From positions 808,501 through 872,500 of the forward strand of contig JAGVRJ010000010.1 in NCBI GenBank assembly GCA_019059635.1: 64,000 nt of DNA. Reading direction: 5' to 3'. The notes below the pieces were generated by a model. The model ran no database searches and was not told where the DNA came from. It worked only from the letters and a program-made list of their open reading frames with translations. This DNA is from Proales similis (taxonomy: Eukaryota; Rotifera; Eurotatoria; Ploima; Proalidae). Both the position numbers and the translations under genes were made by a program. Of the stretch, positions 43,266-56,267 are shown piece after piece (position 1 is the first letter of the stretch; each line of letters starts with the position of its first letter).

Positions 43266-44129
43266 ATAAGGAAACTATAATGCTGTTGAATGAATAAGAC
43301 CTTAACCCCATATACGCTAAAGAAGAAATGCCAGATTGTTGTAGCTTACATATTACGGAATAAAAACATAAATGTTAGAAGAAAGCAGCTGTTAATGGTT
43401 TCGAAAAGAGAAAAAGAACAAAACAAATAAAAAAATGATATCAAAGAATTATCGAATCTAACGATTCCGTTGAAACTAACTAACTTTCGTTTCGTACATT
43501 TTTAGTTTGATAACGCCGTAGAACCTTGAGAAGCCTTGTTTCTAGGTCAAGACATTTACCAAAAACTTTAAGTCAGAAATAACCTTTTTTGTTCTTACCC
43601 CAATTCTTACTAAAAATATTTCATTGATTTTTTTTCAAATCTCGCAATCGCATTGCACCTTACCTTATTTACCTTTCACTTCTATGCAAACTAAGCCATT
43701 TACTTTTATGCAAACTTTCCCATAAATATTCTTAAAAATTGCGATAATAAAACTTAATCTATCAATTTGGTGATGAAAATCATCACGCTGGTGTTTCGCT
43801 GGTCAGATAATAGTATAACGTTTCGGACAAGTTTAGACTTCATACCTTTGAAATTGGTCGCATAATTTAATATATTGCTCTACATAACCGATTAAATTTT
43901 TTTTTTTCATAGTGAGTAGTTCTTTTAAGCTTCGTTATTTAAAAGCATCAGAAAATACTTATATATATCCCATTCCTTTAACTCTGTCAAGATTTGATGC
44001 GAATATCGTTTAGAGCATCACTCTTTACCAGTTTGTAAATTTTGCTCAATTTAAATAATATTAAATATATCTTTTCTTGGTTTATTAAGAGCTTAAATAG
44101 TGTTAAGGAAATTTGCAAATCAATTAACA
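43266..44129. other. Intergenic, arylsulfatase to CRYZ-like gene
   Basis: About 860 AT-rich bases, with AATAAA near 43360 downstream of the arylsulfatase. No other feature was recognised. Confidence 0.55.
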
Positions 44130-45611
44130 ATGAAAGGAATTCTTGTTAAAGAATTTGGAGATGCCAACGTATGCCAATTTATTAACAATTTACCTATTCC
44201 TGAACCGGATGATAACCAGGTTTTTTTAAATCAAAAACATCAAATTTTTTAATCGCTTGCATTGCCTTTTCAATAGATTCAAATTAAAGTATACGCCGCC
44301 GGGGTTAATCCAGTGGATACATACATAAGGTATTGAGTTTGCTTAAAGAAAATTAAATTCTAAATGTTTTTTTTTAGATCTGGAACCCATAGCCGTAGAC
44401 CAGCTTTGCCATACACTCCTGGTCTTGACTCAGCAGGGGTTGTTACCAAAGTTGGCAAGAATGTGAATGATTTTCATGTAATTACTCATTCTACACTTGA
44501 AAACTATGTGTTAATATAATACAGTGCCTAACAAGATTGGTGATAGAGTATTTACAGTTAACTCAGATTCCGGCACCTACGCTGAATATTCCATTACCCG
44601 GCCCGTTCATACTTTTAAGTTATCTGAAAAGCTTAATTTTGAAGAGGGCTCATGTCTTGGCATTCCTTATTTTACGGTGAGATAAAGCTTTTATTTCTGG
44701 TTCTCTTTATGATTCAAACATTTATTTTGAAGGCTTACCGAGCACTTTTTATAAAGTAAGTTAATTGAAGTTGATGCCTTATTTACAAATATATCATGCC
44801 ATTCTTCGTTTAAAAGAGGCAACGCAAAACCTGGCGAAGTTGTTTTGATTCATGGGGCATCTGGATCAGTAATTTTCACGATTCACATACACAATAAAAA
44901 AGTCTACCTAATGTTTATTAAGGTTGGCATAGCAGCTATCCAGCTTGCTAGAGCCACTGGTTTAAAGATTATTGGAACAGCTGGCAGTGAAGATGGAATC
45001 AAGCTTATAAAGAGTCAAGGAGTTGACCACGCCTTTAATCATAAAGATGCTGGATATATTGATGCAATAAGATCAATATTTCCTCAAGGAATCGATATTG
45101 TTCTAGAGATGCTAGCCAATGTCAACCTAAATAACGACTTGGGGCTCCTAAGATGGAAAAAGGGGCGCGTTTTGGTAAAACTGCTTCCAATTAATTTTCA
45201 TGTGTTAAACTCTCTAAAAACTATTTGAAAGGTTATTGGAAACCGAGGTACTATTGAAGTAAGTTTTTTATAACTCTGCCCAAGTCCTCCATTGCATTTT
45301 TTTTAATTAGGTAAACCCGAGACTTTTGATGGCAAAAGAGACGTCTGTCATCGGAGTCACTCTTTTCACTTCGGATGAGGTAAAGCCAAATTTATTCTAA
45401 AGAGTATCTAGCTAATGATGCGGTATTGAAATAGCACGATTTTCAATTGATGTTTTCTCATTTAAATGCTTTGATAAATGCCGGATGCATCAAACCCATA
45501 ATTGCCCAAGTTCTTCCACTAGAACAAGCATCCAAAGCCCATCAAGATGTTATTAATAGTACAGGAGCAGTTGGACGTCTAACACTTACGACACAATCTA
45601 GTAAAAACTAG
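44130..45611 (+). CDS. CRYZ: Quinone oxidoreductase, zeta-crystallin-like
   Basis: Ten exons (44130-44219, 44277-44329, 44378-44477, 44536-44676, 44733-44755, 44817-44868, 44923-45174, 45232-45258, 45311-45379, 45435-45611) encode 327 residues, close to human CRYZ (329). Motifs in order: [46 protein letters not shown] with [11 protein letters not shown] (NADPH Rossmann fold), [36 protein letters not shown] and a C-terminal QASKAHQDV. Role: an NADPH-dependent one-electron quinone reductase of the MDR superfamily, cytosolic. It has no zinc-binding cysteines, as is normal for the subfamily. The 23-base exon at 44733-44755 encodes AYRALFIK. Confidence 0.94.
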
Positions 45612-45780
45612 AAAAGAGTCTTTTAAATGCGCTTTGATTTCCATCTTAATGTTAAGTTTAATAAAATATAAGGTTAAGTTAGTTTCCTTTGAGTTTTGAT
45701 TGCTCATGCTTTTATTTAAAGGCAAAATCTTTGCCTATTCGCTTCTCATTAGAAACCCTTGAATTTCATTTGATAACAAT

Positions 45781-47141
45781 ATGCTTAATTTGGAAGACGA
45801 GCTTTCAGGACATGATGGTCCAGTGTGGTAGACCATTTGAAAATTAAAAAAATAAATTTTTAAATAATACCGAAAGAAGGTGCGTTTCTTGGAATCCAAA
45901 AGGAAATTTGTTGGCTTCTTGCGGTGGAGACCATACCATAAAGATATGGAGAAAAATCGAGACCACTTCTGACTTGAGTAACAAGTGGATATGTATTTCC
46001 TCTTTACTGGATGGGCACAATAGAACTATTCGATGGGTTAGCTGGTCACCCTGTGGTTCTATGATTGGTAATATTGATTAACTAAAATAAACTCTGATTC
46101 GTTAATCTTCTTAACTACAAATCTTATTCCTTAAAAGCCAGCGCAAGTTTTGATTCAACAATCGGAATTTGGAAACAGCAGTCATCTGATGAATTCCGCA
46201 TGATTGCAAATTTAGAGGGACATGAAAATGAAGTAAAATGTGTGGCTTGGTCTTATGACGGGTTATTCCTGGCAACTTGCTCGCGAGATCGAAGTGTGTG
46301 GATTTGGGATGGTAATTTCACAAAAAATTGTCTAATAAAAGAAACAGAGATAAAATTAATCTTTCCAGCTAATGAACAAGACTTTGAGTGTTTATCGGTG
46401 CTCACCGTTCATTTACAAGATGTTAAGCATGTCTTATGGCATCCAAAAAAAAATGTATGCGAATTTCTCAATAATTCCTTTCCTATCTAAAAGATGCGAA
46501 CCTCCCTAAGCTTCTGGTCTCATCAAGCTATGACAATACAATAAAATTTTTTGAGGAGGACTCAGATGATTGGGTATGCACAAACACCCTGGGTAGGCTC
46601 AACCATCTTTCTAAGCATTACTTAGCCAACTCCATTTAATATTAAAATCTTTATATATTTTTTTAAAGAATCACATGAATCAACAGTATGGAGTTGTGAC
46701 TTTAATGAAGATGGCTCACGCCTTATTTCTTGTAGTGATGATCGAACTATTAAGATTTGGGAACCTTCGAAATTGGGTATTTTAAGTTATAATTTTCTCT
46801 TAGCGTATCTTTAACTTAATCTTTTATTCGTTTTAGAATCGTTAAAGTCCGATTGGAAGTGCGTATTCACCATATCCGGTTTTCACGACGGCCCAATCTA
46901 CAGCATAAAGTGGTGTAAACTTTCAAACCTGGTCGCTTCTTCGTGTGGAGACAGCAACATCAGAATTTTTAGAATTAATCAGATAGACCAAGAAAATCAG
47001 CCATTTTTTGAACTCTTGGATTGTAAAAAGGACAACCAAGACGTGAATTGTGTTGATTGGAGTCCAGTTAAAGCAGGACAACTAGCCACGTGTTCCGATG
47101 AGGGATTGATAAAATTATGGCATTTTCGCGGCTGTGAATAA
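45781..47141 (+). CDS. CIAO1: CIAO1, WD40 subunit of the cytosolic Fe-S cluster targeting complex
   Basis: Seven exons (45781-45827, 45880-46067, 46138-46311, 46369-46454, 46511-46592, 46669-46776, 46837-47141) encode 329 residues (human 339). WD repeats run throughout: [117 protein letters not shown] and [11 protein letters not shown]. Role: with CIAO2B and MMS19 it delivers Fe-S clusters to DNA polymerases, helicases and other apoproteins. It starts about 170 bases after the CRYZ stop on the same strand. Its stop is 52 bases from the GNL2 stop on the opposite strand. Confidence 0.94.
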
Positions 47142-47193
47142 TAACAGGAATAAAGGTTTTTAAGCCATGTTTTCTCAAAATGAGTTTTAAAAT

Positions 47194-49074
47194 TTATTTT
47201 CCCTTATTTAATCGTTTAACTTTCGTCTTTGATACAGAAAGTTTACTATTAACGCTTTTCTCTGCTTCTGTATTAGTACTACAGTTTTTCTGATTACTAT
47301 TGCTTGTTTCCAAATATTCCTTGCAATCTGGCGGAGTAACAAAATACGGCAGTTTTCCTCGCTGATAATCATTAAGAACCATCTTGGCGACACTGCTCAC
47401 ATTAGATTCTCCGCCCTTAATTATTTTTAAATATTTTTCCCCAAAGCGCCTTTGAAAATTAGAAATGGTATTACCTTGCTAAGCTTACCAGTTTTGAGGG
47501 CAAGCTTTTCCAAAAACTCTAAATGATCACTCCAATCATTGATTCCATAGACTTTTTGAATATGTTCTCTTTTTACTCGTCGGAGCACTTCTTCAACATG
47601 GTCTTCTGGTCCGGGAACATTTTCAACTCGTATGACTCCTTTGAGCACAATATCTGTGTCAGAATCTCCGTGTGGATAAACTATACCCGGACAATCTATT
47701 AAATATATGCGCTTCATTAAGGTAATGTATTGCCAGACTTTGGTCTCGCCAGCTATAGGTGCAACATTGCACACTTTTTTCTTTTTCAGAGCATTTATGA
47801 TCGAACTTTTGCCCGTATTTGGATAACCAATGAAACCCACGGAAATTTGTTTTCGTTCTTTGTGCAGCTGACCAAACTGGCGTAATAATTGAATAAGAGC
47901 TCCTTTTCCAAAAGGGTTATTCAAGCTCGCATGAAATGCGAGGGTTGGATGCTCCTTTGACAAAACAGCCACCCACTTTTGAGTGCACCAGGTCGGGACC
48001 AAATCGCATTTGTTGAGCACAAATATTAGATGTTTGTGAGCTTTTTCCTTTTTGAGAAAGCTCTCCACTTGTTTGCATCGAGTACCCTCTGGGTCTCGAG
48101 CGTCCAATACCTGAATAATAACATCAGAAGAATCAATAACCTTAATTTATAAAAAATATGAGCTCGTTAGAAAGAGGATATAAAATTAAGTTAAAAAACC
48201 TTGTAAAGTTCGGCCCATATTCTCTTACTCTGTCCTGCCTTGAATAATGCAAATAAAGGCTCGTCAATGACACCGTCGTTCTCATTTTCTAAATCACGAT
48301 CTTTGTTACAGTCGTAATCCTGCTCCATTTTTTCTACATTTTTTGCATATTCCTTTTAAAAGTCAAAAACTTTGTCATAAAAATGCATTCTTAATACGGC
48401 CAGAAAAACCAAACCTCAAGATTACAAGTATTTAACATTGGTCTTTTCCTCAGACTTTTGGGGCCGAAAGTGGCTTCAAAAGGCTCAAAATCTAGTAAAT
48501 GAACTCTCTCTTTCTTTAATAACAGAATTTAGGAATATGCGCAATTAATTTTTCACACTAATTATATTACTGCTTCTTTTTCATTTATGATACTTATTGG
48601 GAGACTGGAGGGACGCATGACAAGTTGATAAGGATCATTTTTTGCCTTATCCATTTCTTCTTGAAACTGTTGAAGTGCTGATTGCCCGATCACTCGAGTG
48701 TTTCCTAAAATTTTCCCTTAGTGGCCATTCAACTCTTTGAAAGTTTTAATTTAACCCACCGAACCATTTTCGGTTTGGCTCCACTCGAGCCTGCGTACCA
48801 GAGGCATGCCATCCTTGAAAAGGAGCATCCTTAATAATCTTGCCCCTCTTATCACGTATAGGTTTGAAGTTCTTGTACATTCGAAGGCGATCTATCGTCG
48901 CTTTGCTTCTTTGGTTGGCTTTAGCATTTGTTCTATCTTTTTTATTCGCAAGTTTCAGTTTAATTTAATAAGGCGGTCATTTCGAAATAACGAACCAGGA
49001 TTCAAACTATGGGTTCCAGACCTAAGCTTGTCTTTGACTACCTTTTTTTCTGAGCGAGCCCTCCCCATTTTCAT
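47194..49074 (-). CDS. GNL2: Nucleolar GTP-binding protein 2 (NOG2/GNL2)
   Basis: Seven exons (48996-49074, 48760-48936, 48571-48704, 48415-48513, 48200-48352, 47475-48140, 47194-47415) encode 509 residues. The N-terminal NGP1NT domain is clear ([60 protein letters not shown]). A circularly permuted GTPase follows, with the order G5 (DARDP), G4 (NKCD), G1 (GYPNTGKSS), G2 ([10 protein letters not shown]), G3 (DCPG), then a PxF-type [19 protein letters not shown]. Role: a GTPase needed for maturation and export of the 60S pre-ribosome. The C terminus is about 200 residues shorter than in human and lacks its long acidic/basic tail. The ORF after the GTPase ends in a short Lys/Arg-rich stretch. 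Confidence 0.95.
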
Positions 49075-49678
49075 CTTTCGACTTCGTTTTGCTTTGACTT
49101 CTACGATTTCTTATTTTTTTTTAAAGCATATGCTTAATCGAAAGTACCATGCTTTGGTCGGTAATCTAGGTTCAAATTCAATTTGCACGCTCTTTAAACC
49201 ATAATTGTAAGAAGTCACGCGAAAAATTTTGTCTGGGAGAAATTTTATTCAATTAAGCCATTTATTAAAATTTAAGGAATTGATTAAGAAAATTTTCAGC
49301 TTTTTTGGCTAAGGGAAATTCAGGATTGATTTTATTATTCTTTTGATGAGAAAATTGGTTTCTCATCACCTATCTTAATTGCTAATTTTACTTATTTGTC
49401 TGAAAAAAATAGTTTTGTTAGGTTAATTCAAATAATCATGAATGCCCTTCATGAAAAGTTATCTGCAACAGAAGTATTTGGAACTGTAAGGTCGATCATA
49501 ATCCAATGTTCTATATTATTCTTTACTCTTCTGTTTGCTGTCTTTCCTCAAATAAATAGCCTGTTTATTCACTTTTATTCCATTTAAAAGCATAATGCAT
49601 TTATTTTTCTTCTCTGAAGAAATAAAGCAAACAAAGGATTGATGAGAAAAGAGCCAAATCGTTGAAAGTTTTGTAGTC
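49075..49678. other. Divergent region, GNL2 (-) and Eyes absent (+)
   Basis: About 600 bases. A short plus-strand frame (49396-49587) has no similarity. TTTTGTAG just before the next ATG is acceptor-like (AG 49675-49676). Confidence 0.5.
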
Positions 49679-52600
49679 ATGCCAAGTCACAAGAAAATGT
49701 CGAACTCGAACAGCAATTTTATCAGTGGTCTATTAAATCAAGACAATCGCACACGACCCTTCCAAAAAAAGAGTATTTCAGAGAATAGCCATTGGTCATT
49801 AAAGGTAAAAAGCTTGAAAACGACAATTGGAAATTTGCAATTTATTTTCATCTTTATCTAAACAACATGGTGATACGCTTCTCTGAAATAAAAAATCAGA
49901 TAGGCAAAATGAAGATAAGTGAAATGGCAGGCTACAGTGTAGAACTATATGGGAGCTTGGCTTAAACTTTCGAATCTTATCACCAAGTCAATCTCATTTA
50001 GTGTTCAAATAGGCCATCCTTATTTTTTTTTCTCGAACCGTAATTATTTTTCTTTTACTTTCCAAATAGCCTCAAATATGTGTATTTTGATTATGAGAAT
50101 TAAAAATCCTAGGGATATTAAATTGACCTATAGTCGAGAAGTAGGCACGAACTAATCGCGTTTGGGGTTGATTTTTGCAGGAAATTGATCGGCACGAATT
50201 TTCATATATTGAAAGAAACGTGCTCGAAACGTGCTAGAGAGATAAGAACTATTTGATCGGCTTCATGCTTTAAAAACTGTGTCAAAGCTTAATGAAGACT
50301 GCTTATTCCAGACTAGCAGTTATCATATAATTATAATAAATTGATTTGGTTTCTATTCTACCGACATCCTATTATTGGTATTTTAAAGAACATTATATCA
50401 ATCAATCGATCAATGCGTTTAATTTGAATTTCTATGAATGTTGATTTATATCTAAAAATTCCTTCATTTATCCTTTATTCTTATTTCCTCTTTATTCTAC
50501 CGGCTAATTTGGTCTTTGAATTCTTTATTCACTTGACCATTCACTCTTTTTGATTTTCACAATGGTATCATCTTTCATCCATTAAGCATTAAGCCGCAAA
50601 TAAGTTTGCTTAACCTCAATTTCGAAACTCGTTCATGACCATTTAAAGGTAAATGTGTTCCCATTAACTTTGTTGGTCGATTATTCCAATTTTGATGAAA
50701 GAGAAAGCCAAATTCATTTGTTCGATTGAGTTTAGAATTAGAATATTTAGAAGAATAATTTCCCTTAAAAGTTTATTTGTCTATATTTTAATTTTGATTG
50801 TGATGAATTTTCGAACTTTTCGGCGACTGAAGTAGTCTATTATCGGGCCAAAATTTAAAATAGGGCCTTGGGAGAAAACTTGTTCTCTTAGTTACCAGGC
50901 TTTGTTGTTATCATACTGAATTGAATGGCCATTTTTGTTCAATTTGAAAAGAGTACACCATTTTTATTTATACTAGGAATCTCGATATGCAAACAGTCAA
51001 ATACTTAACTTGACTTTTCTAACCTTTTAAGGTTACAGTCACTTTATCTGGCCAAGAGGAAGGTGATACGACAAGGAATTTTAATAACCGAAAGCCTACC
51101 AATAGTCAAGAACCGTCGTTAGAAAAATCTAACATAGACCGACCGAAAATTGTAAACCACCCGATCGATTCTGGTAAGCAATTGTGAGATGAGGGCTGAT
51201 GCCTGCTGAGATGGGGTACTGTTTCTATCGTGTCGGCTTTTTGTTGTTCCGCTTCGATGGCAGTTAATTAGTAATACGAAACCTCTGTTGTCGAAACGGT
51301 CACCAGGCATTCGAGTGATTTAATTAACGCAGCATGTATGTCTTCTGGACCATAATTGGTATCACCTATGAACAATTCATTTTCCCGTATACCTCTTTGC
51401 CTTTCATTATCACCTCATTAGATTCCCACTTTCGAACATGAACCATTTAAGAATATAATCATAGATGCTGGTTCTTATTACTAGCATCGTAAATACCTTG
51501 TTCAAATTTCCTCAGCATAAAAATTGATTTTCTCTAATCTCAAAAAGCATATCAATATTCTTCTCGTCATACCGGAACATCTGATCTAGCTGGTCACTAT
51601 TATCATACGTCTTTACAAACATCCTCTCGCTACTAGGCTTAAATCAAATTATTATGCTCTAAACAGCAGGGTTAGCCCTGATCATCGAGCGAATGAGTGA
51701 ACGAATATAGTATGCAAGTATTTAGGCTATAAAAGAATATGATGTTTATTCACCAGTATGTGAAATCCAAGTGCCAAAGTGCAGGATCGAATTCTGCTAG
51801 CATAGGCACTGGCGCGTAAACAAAGGCTGAAGAGAAGTCCTGAATTAAGACCAGGAAACTTAGTATTGTTTATCAGGCTAGAATCTCATTCGACCTCAAT
51901 TATTTCAAACTGAAACTGAACGAAAGCGCGTTTTCCTTAACAGCATGCCCGCTGATAATCAACTTATTGAACTGCGCTCCATAGCTTGTCTCATTAAGCA
52001 AACCTAGTGGCATTTAATGAATTTTCTAGACGAAGTGAACCATCGTAGAGGACGCAAATCGACATCAGACCGCTTCATCTCTATAATTGAGCGAGTCCTA
52101 CTTCAGAATGAAAGAGTCAAATTTCTTTTCTAATCTATGCTCGAGGGTGAAGCATCCTCTATAAAAAATATGAAAGACAAAATACTAATTCATCAACTGT
52201 TCTTTTACTAAAACAGGCCATTATTTCATCAAACTCCTAACACAAATATTACTCCCAAAGTATGTTGATGAGAGTCGGCAGTAGAACATTTTGTTTGGTC
52301 GATCAAATATTTGTTTTTTGCCTTTGTGAGCTTCAATTCATGGCTGTGTCCACTTCTAAGTCATTGTGTGCGAGCTCTCAAAGCTGTTAAATTAGAGATG
52401 CCCTAAAACAGGAAATACATTATGAAACCAGGATTAGGGATCGGCATTTTAAGTAATAAGCAAACAAACTAGGTTCCCTGTAATTCAATACCTTCTCGCT
52501 AAAGAATTGTTTTGAGTGTGAAGTGAATGAAATAATCACATTACCACAGTATACGCAGAATAATTATTATTTGACAGGGCCTCGTTTTTGTATGACATGC

Positions 52601-55600
52601 AGACGACGATCGATTTAGAACGTTTGTCTCTTTTACCTTGTTCTTTCTTGACGTCACTAACATTTGGCTTTTAGTTATTGATTTATTATTACCCTAATTT
52701 TATCTGCTTATCATCTTCATATTAGCTTCATACTTACGTTTTTTTTTCTATCTAGAGTATTTCAAGAAGCATCCTAACGAATTGGTAGAGATTTCATCGT
52801 GGGAAAAGTAAGTATCGGATTGATGCATATCAAATCTCTTCAAATGACGCTTTTCCACGATTTGATTTGTCGCTGTGCATCCCGTTCTTTGCTTATAATC
52901 TTCCGTTCCCGCTCTAGAGTATTATATATCGCTTTTAATCGAAATTCGACTCTCTGATTAATTTATTCGCGACTATTTTTGTCTGTCAAGAAAAAACCAA
53001 CCACCCAGTCAAAATTATTAAACCTTTTAAGCCATTCTGAATGAATTCGGTCTTTACTTGACTTTCTGTATCGTCATTCAAATTTTTGATCCTATCGACG
53101 CGCTTCTAGATGACTTGTCAATCCAACGATTATTCGCTTGACAAGACATTTAGCCTCTTTTAGTCTCGACAGGTCTCATTAGGTTTGGACTGAAATTCAA
53201 TATTTGGTCAATAATTCATAGACTAACATCGACTAGAAGGGAAAAAACAAAGGCACTCGAAAAATTGAGGACGAATTTTTTTTTAAATTAGAGATGGTAT
53301 CATCAATCAATTCAAGACTTTGTGTGTCCATGTCAGTCTTAAATACGGAATAATTATGAATTATACTAAAAACATAGGCTTGCTAAAATCGAATTCCGAT
53401 GACTCGAAGCCTTTTATCATAATCAAATTTCTTAATTTAGTATTTTCTTCGGTGTTAACTGGTAGAAAATGATGGGCCTCAACAACAGTGTAAATTTCGG
53501 TCGTCTATTTTCACATTCTAACTAGCTTGTTAATTTGAGCTAATTTGAACAATTTCCTGTTTTAGATAGACTTTCTCAGTTCATTTATTACTCATTTTGA
53601 GCATTGTTTAGCAAACGGCAACTAAATAAATAAAGAATGCTAAACAGTGCCTACTTCCGCCAGCATTCAAATTTTCACCATTTAAAGCCTTATTTGCAGT
53701 CTATTTCAAAAACAAATCATCTGAAGAACCATTATTTTTATTCTAAGCTCTTAACTTAACCGTTATTTTTCGCTAATAGAAACTCGCCCAGAATATCAAG
53801 AATAAATCAAGATCAAAAGAAAATCTCAAGTGTCACAAAAATGCAAGCTTACCATCAAACATTTAGTCCACCCTCCTACGCGAACGGTGCAGCAGCTGCA
53901 GCGGCTGCAGCTGCTTATTACCAACAACACGGATCGGCCAATTATGTTCTACCCTCGCAGTACTCTAGTCTTCCCGAAGGATTTCCTTATCCTGCTTCTG
54001 CAGCCCCTGCGCCTACATACTCGTCGGATCAGCCTGTAAGTTTTTGTTTTTATTTGTTTTTCAAAATCTTTTTCAATATCGTATCGATAGGGCTCATCAA
54101 CAATTGATTATGTATCATACGCAGCAGTAATGGCAGCGAATAATCAATCCTCAGCTTATCAGAGCTCAACATCTAACGGATCGATCGAGTCTGCCATCCA
54201 GAATCCACTTAACGCTTATAATTCTCAGTATTCGTCTGCATATCCTAGTAGCGTTGTGGAACCTTACTCATACACAAATTCTTTCTTGAATGCAGTGCAT
54301 CATTTGCACCAACAAAACGGCAACAATTTGAATTCCGGAGGAGACACAAATAGAACAGCCCAAGAGAATTTAGCCACAAGTGGTAGCGATTCGGTCTCTT
54401 TGCTCCCGGTCAATTCCTCTACACCAAATTTGACTCAAGCTTCAGTTGCTGCGGCTGCGGCCGCCGCAGCCGCTGCAGCAGCAGCCGCATTCCATCAGCA
54501 TTCTAGCGGGCAATACAACTCTGGCTCAAGTCCTCAAACTTATTTGCTCAACCCAACCACGCTGAACGAGAGCCATTTTTCGTCTATTACTCCTAGCTCA
54601 CCTCTTTCACCAAAGTCAAGCAAAGGTGGAAAAGGAAAATCAAGCCGTAACAAAAGAGCTCAATCCCAGCTTGTTTGCTCCCCTACAAGTCTGCAAATTA
54701 ATCCGGCTATTGATAGCGAGATCGAACGTGTGTTCGTTTGGGATTTAGATGAGACGATTATAATATTCCACTCTCTTCTAACAAATAATTACGCCCAGCG
54801 CTTCTTTAAGGTGAATTGATTTACTCTAAAAATAGAAAAGGTCAATTAATCTTATCTATTTAAACAGGATCCTCAAACGACAGTTAATTTGGGCTTACAA
54901 ATGGAAAGCTTGATTTACCAATTGGCTGATGCACATTTGTTCTTTAATGATCTTGAGGTATTTTTTTGGAATCGAGTTTATTCTTACTCTTTTCCTACTA
55001 TTTCAATTATATTTAGGAATGCGATCAAGTACATGTTGACGATGTGTCTTCTGACGACAATGGTCAGGACCTCAGGTAAGGCTAGAATAATAATATGGAA
55101 ATGTTGGTTGTGCAACATCTTATGAGCTTCTTTCCCAGCAATTACAATTTTGCTTCTGATGGGTTTCAGTCAAGCAGTCATGCCAACATGTCTCTAAACA
55201 CCAGCGTTCGCGGTGGAGTCGAATGGATGCGAAAACTCGCATTTAGATACAGGAGAATAAAGGAAATTTATAATACATACCGCAACAATCCTAGTGAGCT
55301 TCTTGGCTCGATAAAACGCGAACAATGGCTCCAAATTCGCAGCGAAATAGAAAAACTTACCGACAGTTGGCTGACACTCGCCCAAAAGTCCTTATCGATA
55401 ATTCGATCTCGGTAAAAAGCTTTCTTCTTATACTCGATTGGCGTCTTGAACCATAAGTTTCTGTTTTCATCTAGTCCAACCAATGTCAACGTGCTTGTAA
55501 CCACAACCCAGTTAGTTCCCGCCGTGGCTAAACTCCTGCTTTTCGGGTTGGGCAATTCTTTCGATTTGGAAAATGTGTACAGCGCGACAAAGATTGGCAA

Positions 55601-55831
55601 AGAGAGCTGTTTCGAACGAATTTCATCGAAATACGGGCGCAAATCTACATATGTCGTTATCGGTGATCGCCAAGAAGAGGAAACAGCCGCAAAACAAGTA
55701 AGACGCAATTAAAACATAGAGATATACTTTTTTAATTCAAAATTTCCTAGATGAATTGGCCTTTCTGGCGGATAAATGAACACCGAGATCTTGCTGCTCT
55801 TCATCATGCGCTTGATTTAGAATTTTTATGA
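49679..55831 (+). CDS. EYA: Eyes absent (EYA) transcription cofactor and phosphatase
   Basis: Ten exons (49679-49804, 51032-51173, 52756-52807, 53780-54035, 54091-54810, 54868-54957, 55017-55075, 55139-55411, 55475-55697, 55751-55831) encode 673 residues. The N-terminal half is Ser/Tyr/Gln/Ala-rich with two polyalanine runs (about 8 and 14). The C-terminal EYA domain starts at [25 protein letters not shown] is the HAD phosphatase nucleophile motif. [28 protein letters not shown] and [10 protein letters not shown] follow, and the end is [24 protein letters not shown]. Role: with Six/So and Dac it activates eye, muscle and neural genes, and it has Tyr phosphatase activity. The first three exons are inferred from phase-matched splice sites. 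Their introns are 1.2, 1.6 and 1.0 kb, far longer than elsewhere here. Confidence 0.93.
49805..53779 (+). other. Long 5' introns of EYA
   Basis: Introns 49805-51031, 51174-52755 and 52808-53779 (1,227, 1,582 and 972 bases). No other gene was recognised in them. Given the short introns of nearly every other gene, they are candidates for enhancers of this developmental regulator (inference). Frames such as 49949-50155 and 51119-51310 (-) have no similarity. Confidence 0.55.
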
Positions 55832-56267
55832 AAAGACAAAATACAGAATACTTATTTCCCTCTTAACCCATAAAAAAGTTGTACAATTTCTTTTAAGACT
55901 TATAGTTCTGCGCTAATTATCAATTCAATTTTAAGATTAAATAACTCTTTAAAATGATTTTTATTAAAGAAATGTTCAAAAACTAAAAAGCTCCTCAAAC
56001 TTTATTGAAGCCGAAAATCTATCAAGAATAGTTAAGGATTACTTGTTTAAAAAATATGTCAGTAGCTTTTAACATCCGGTTCATAATTTTTCACCAATTT
56101 TCAAGATTCACTTTCAAGTCTATTACCTTGTCGAAGTAAAATCGAGTTGGCGATATTCTCAGCAGACTTTCAAATAAATTCTTTTGTTAAGTTGGAATTT
56201 TTATTATCATTTTGATTATATGAAATTTGCAAATTCAAACATATTCAAAATATTGTTTGAAATAAAA

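Noticed and set aside
48806..49204. 132-codon plus-strand frame
   Set aside because: It is the antisense of GNL2 exons encoding the NGP1NT domain.
49396..50155. Three short plus-strand frames around the EYA first exon
   Set aside because: Only the one at 49679 ends in a donor with matching phase to a downstream exon; the others show no support.
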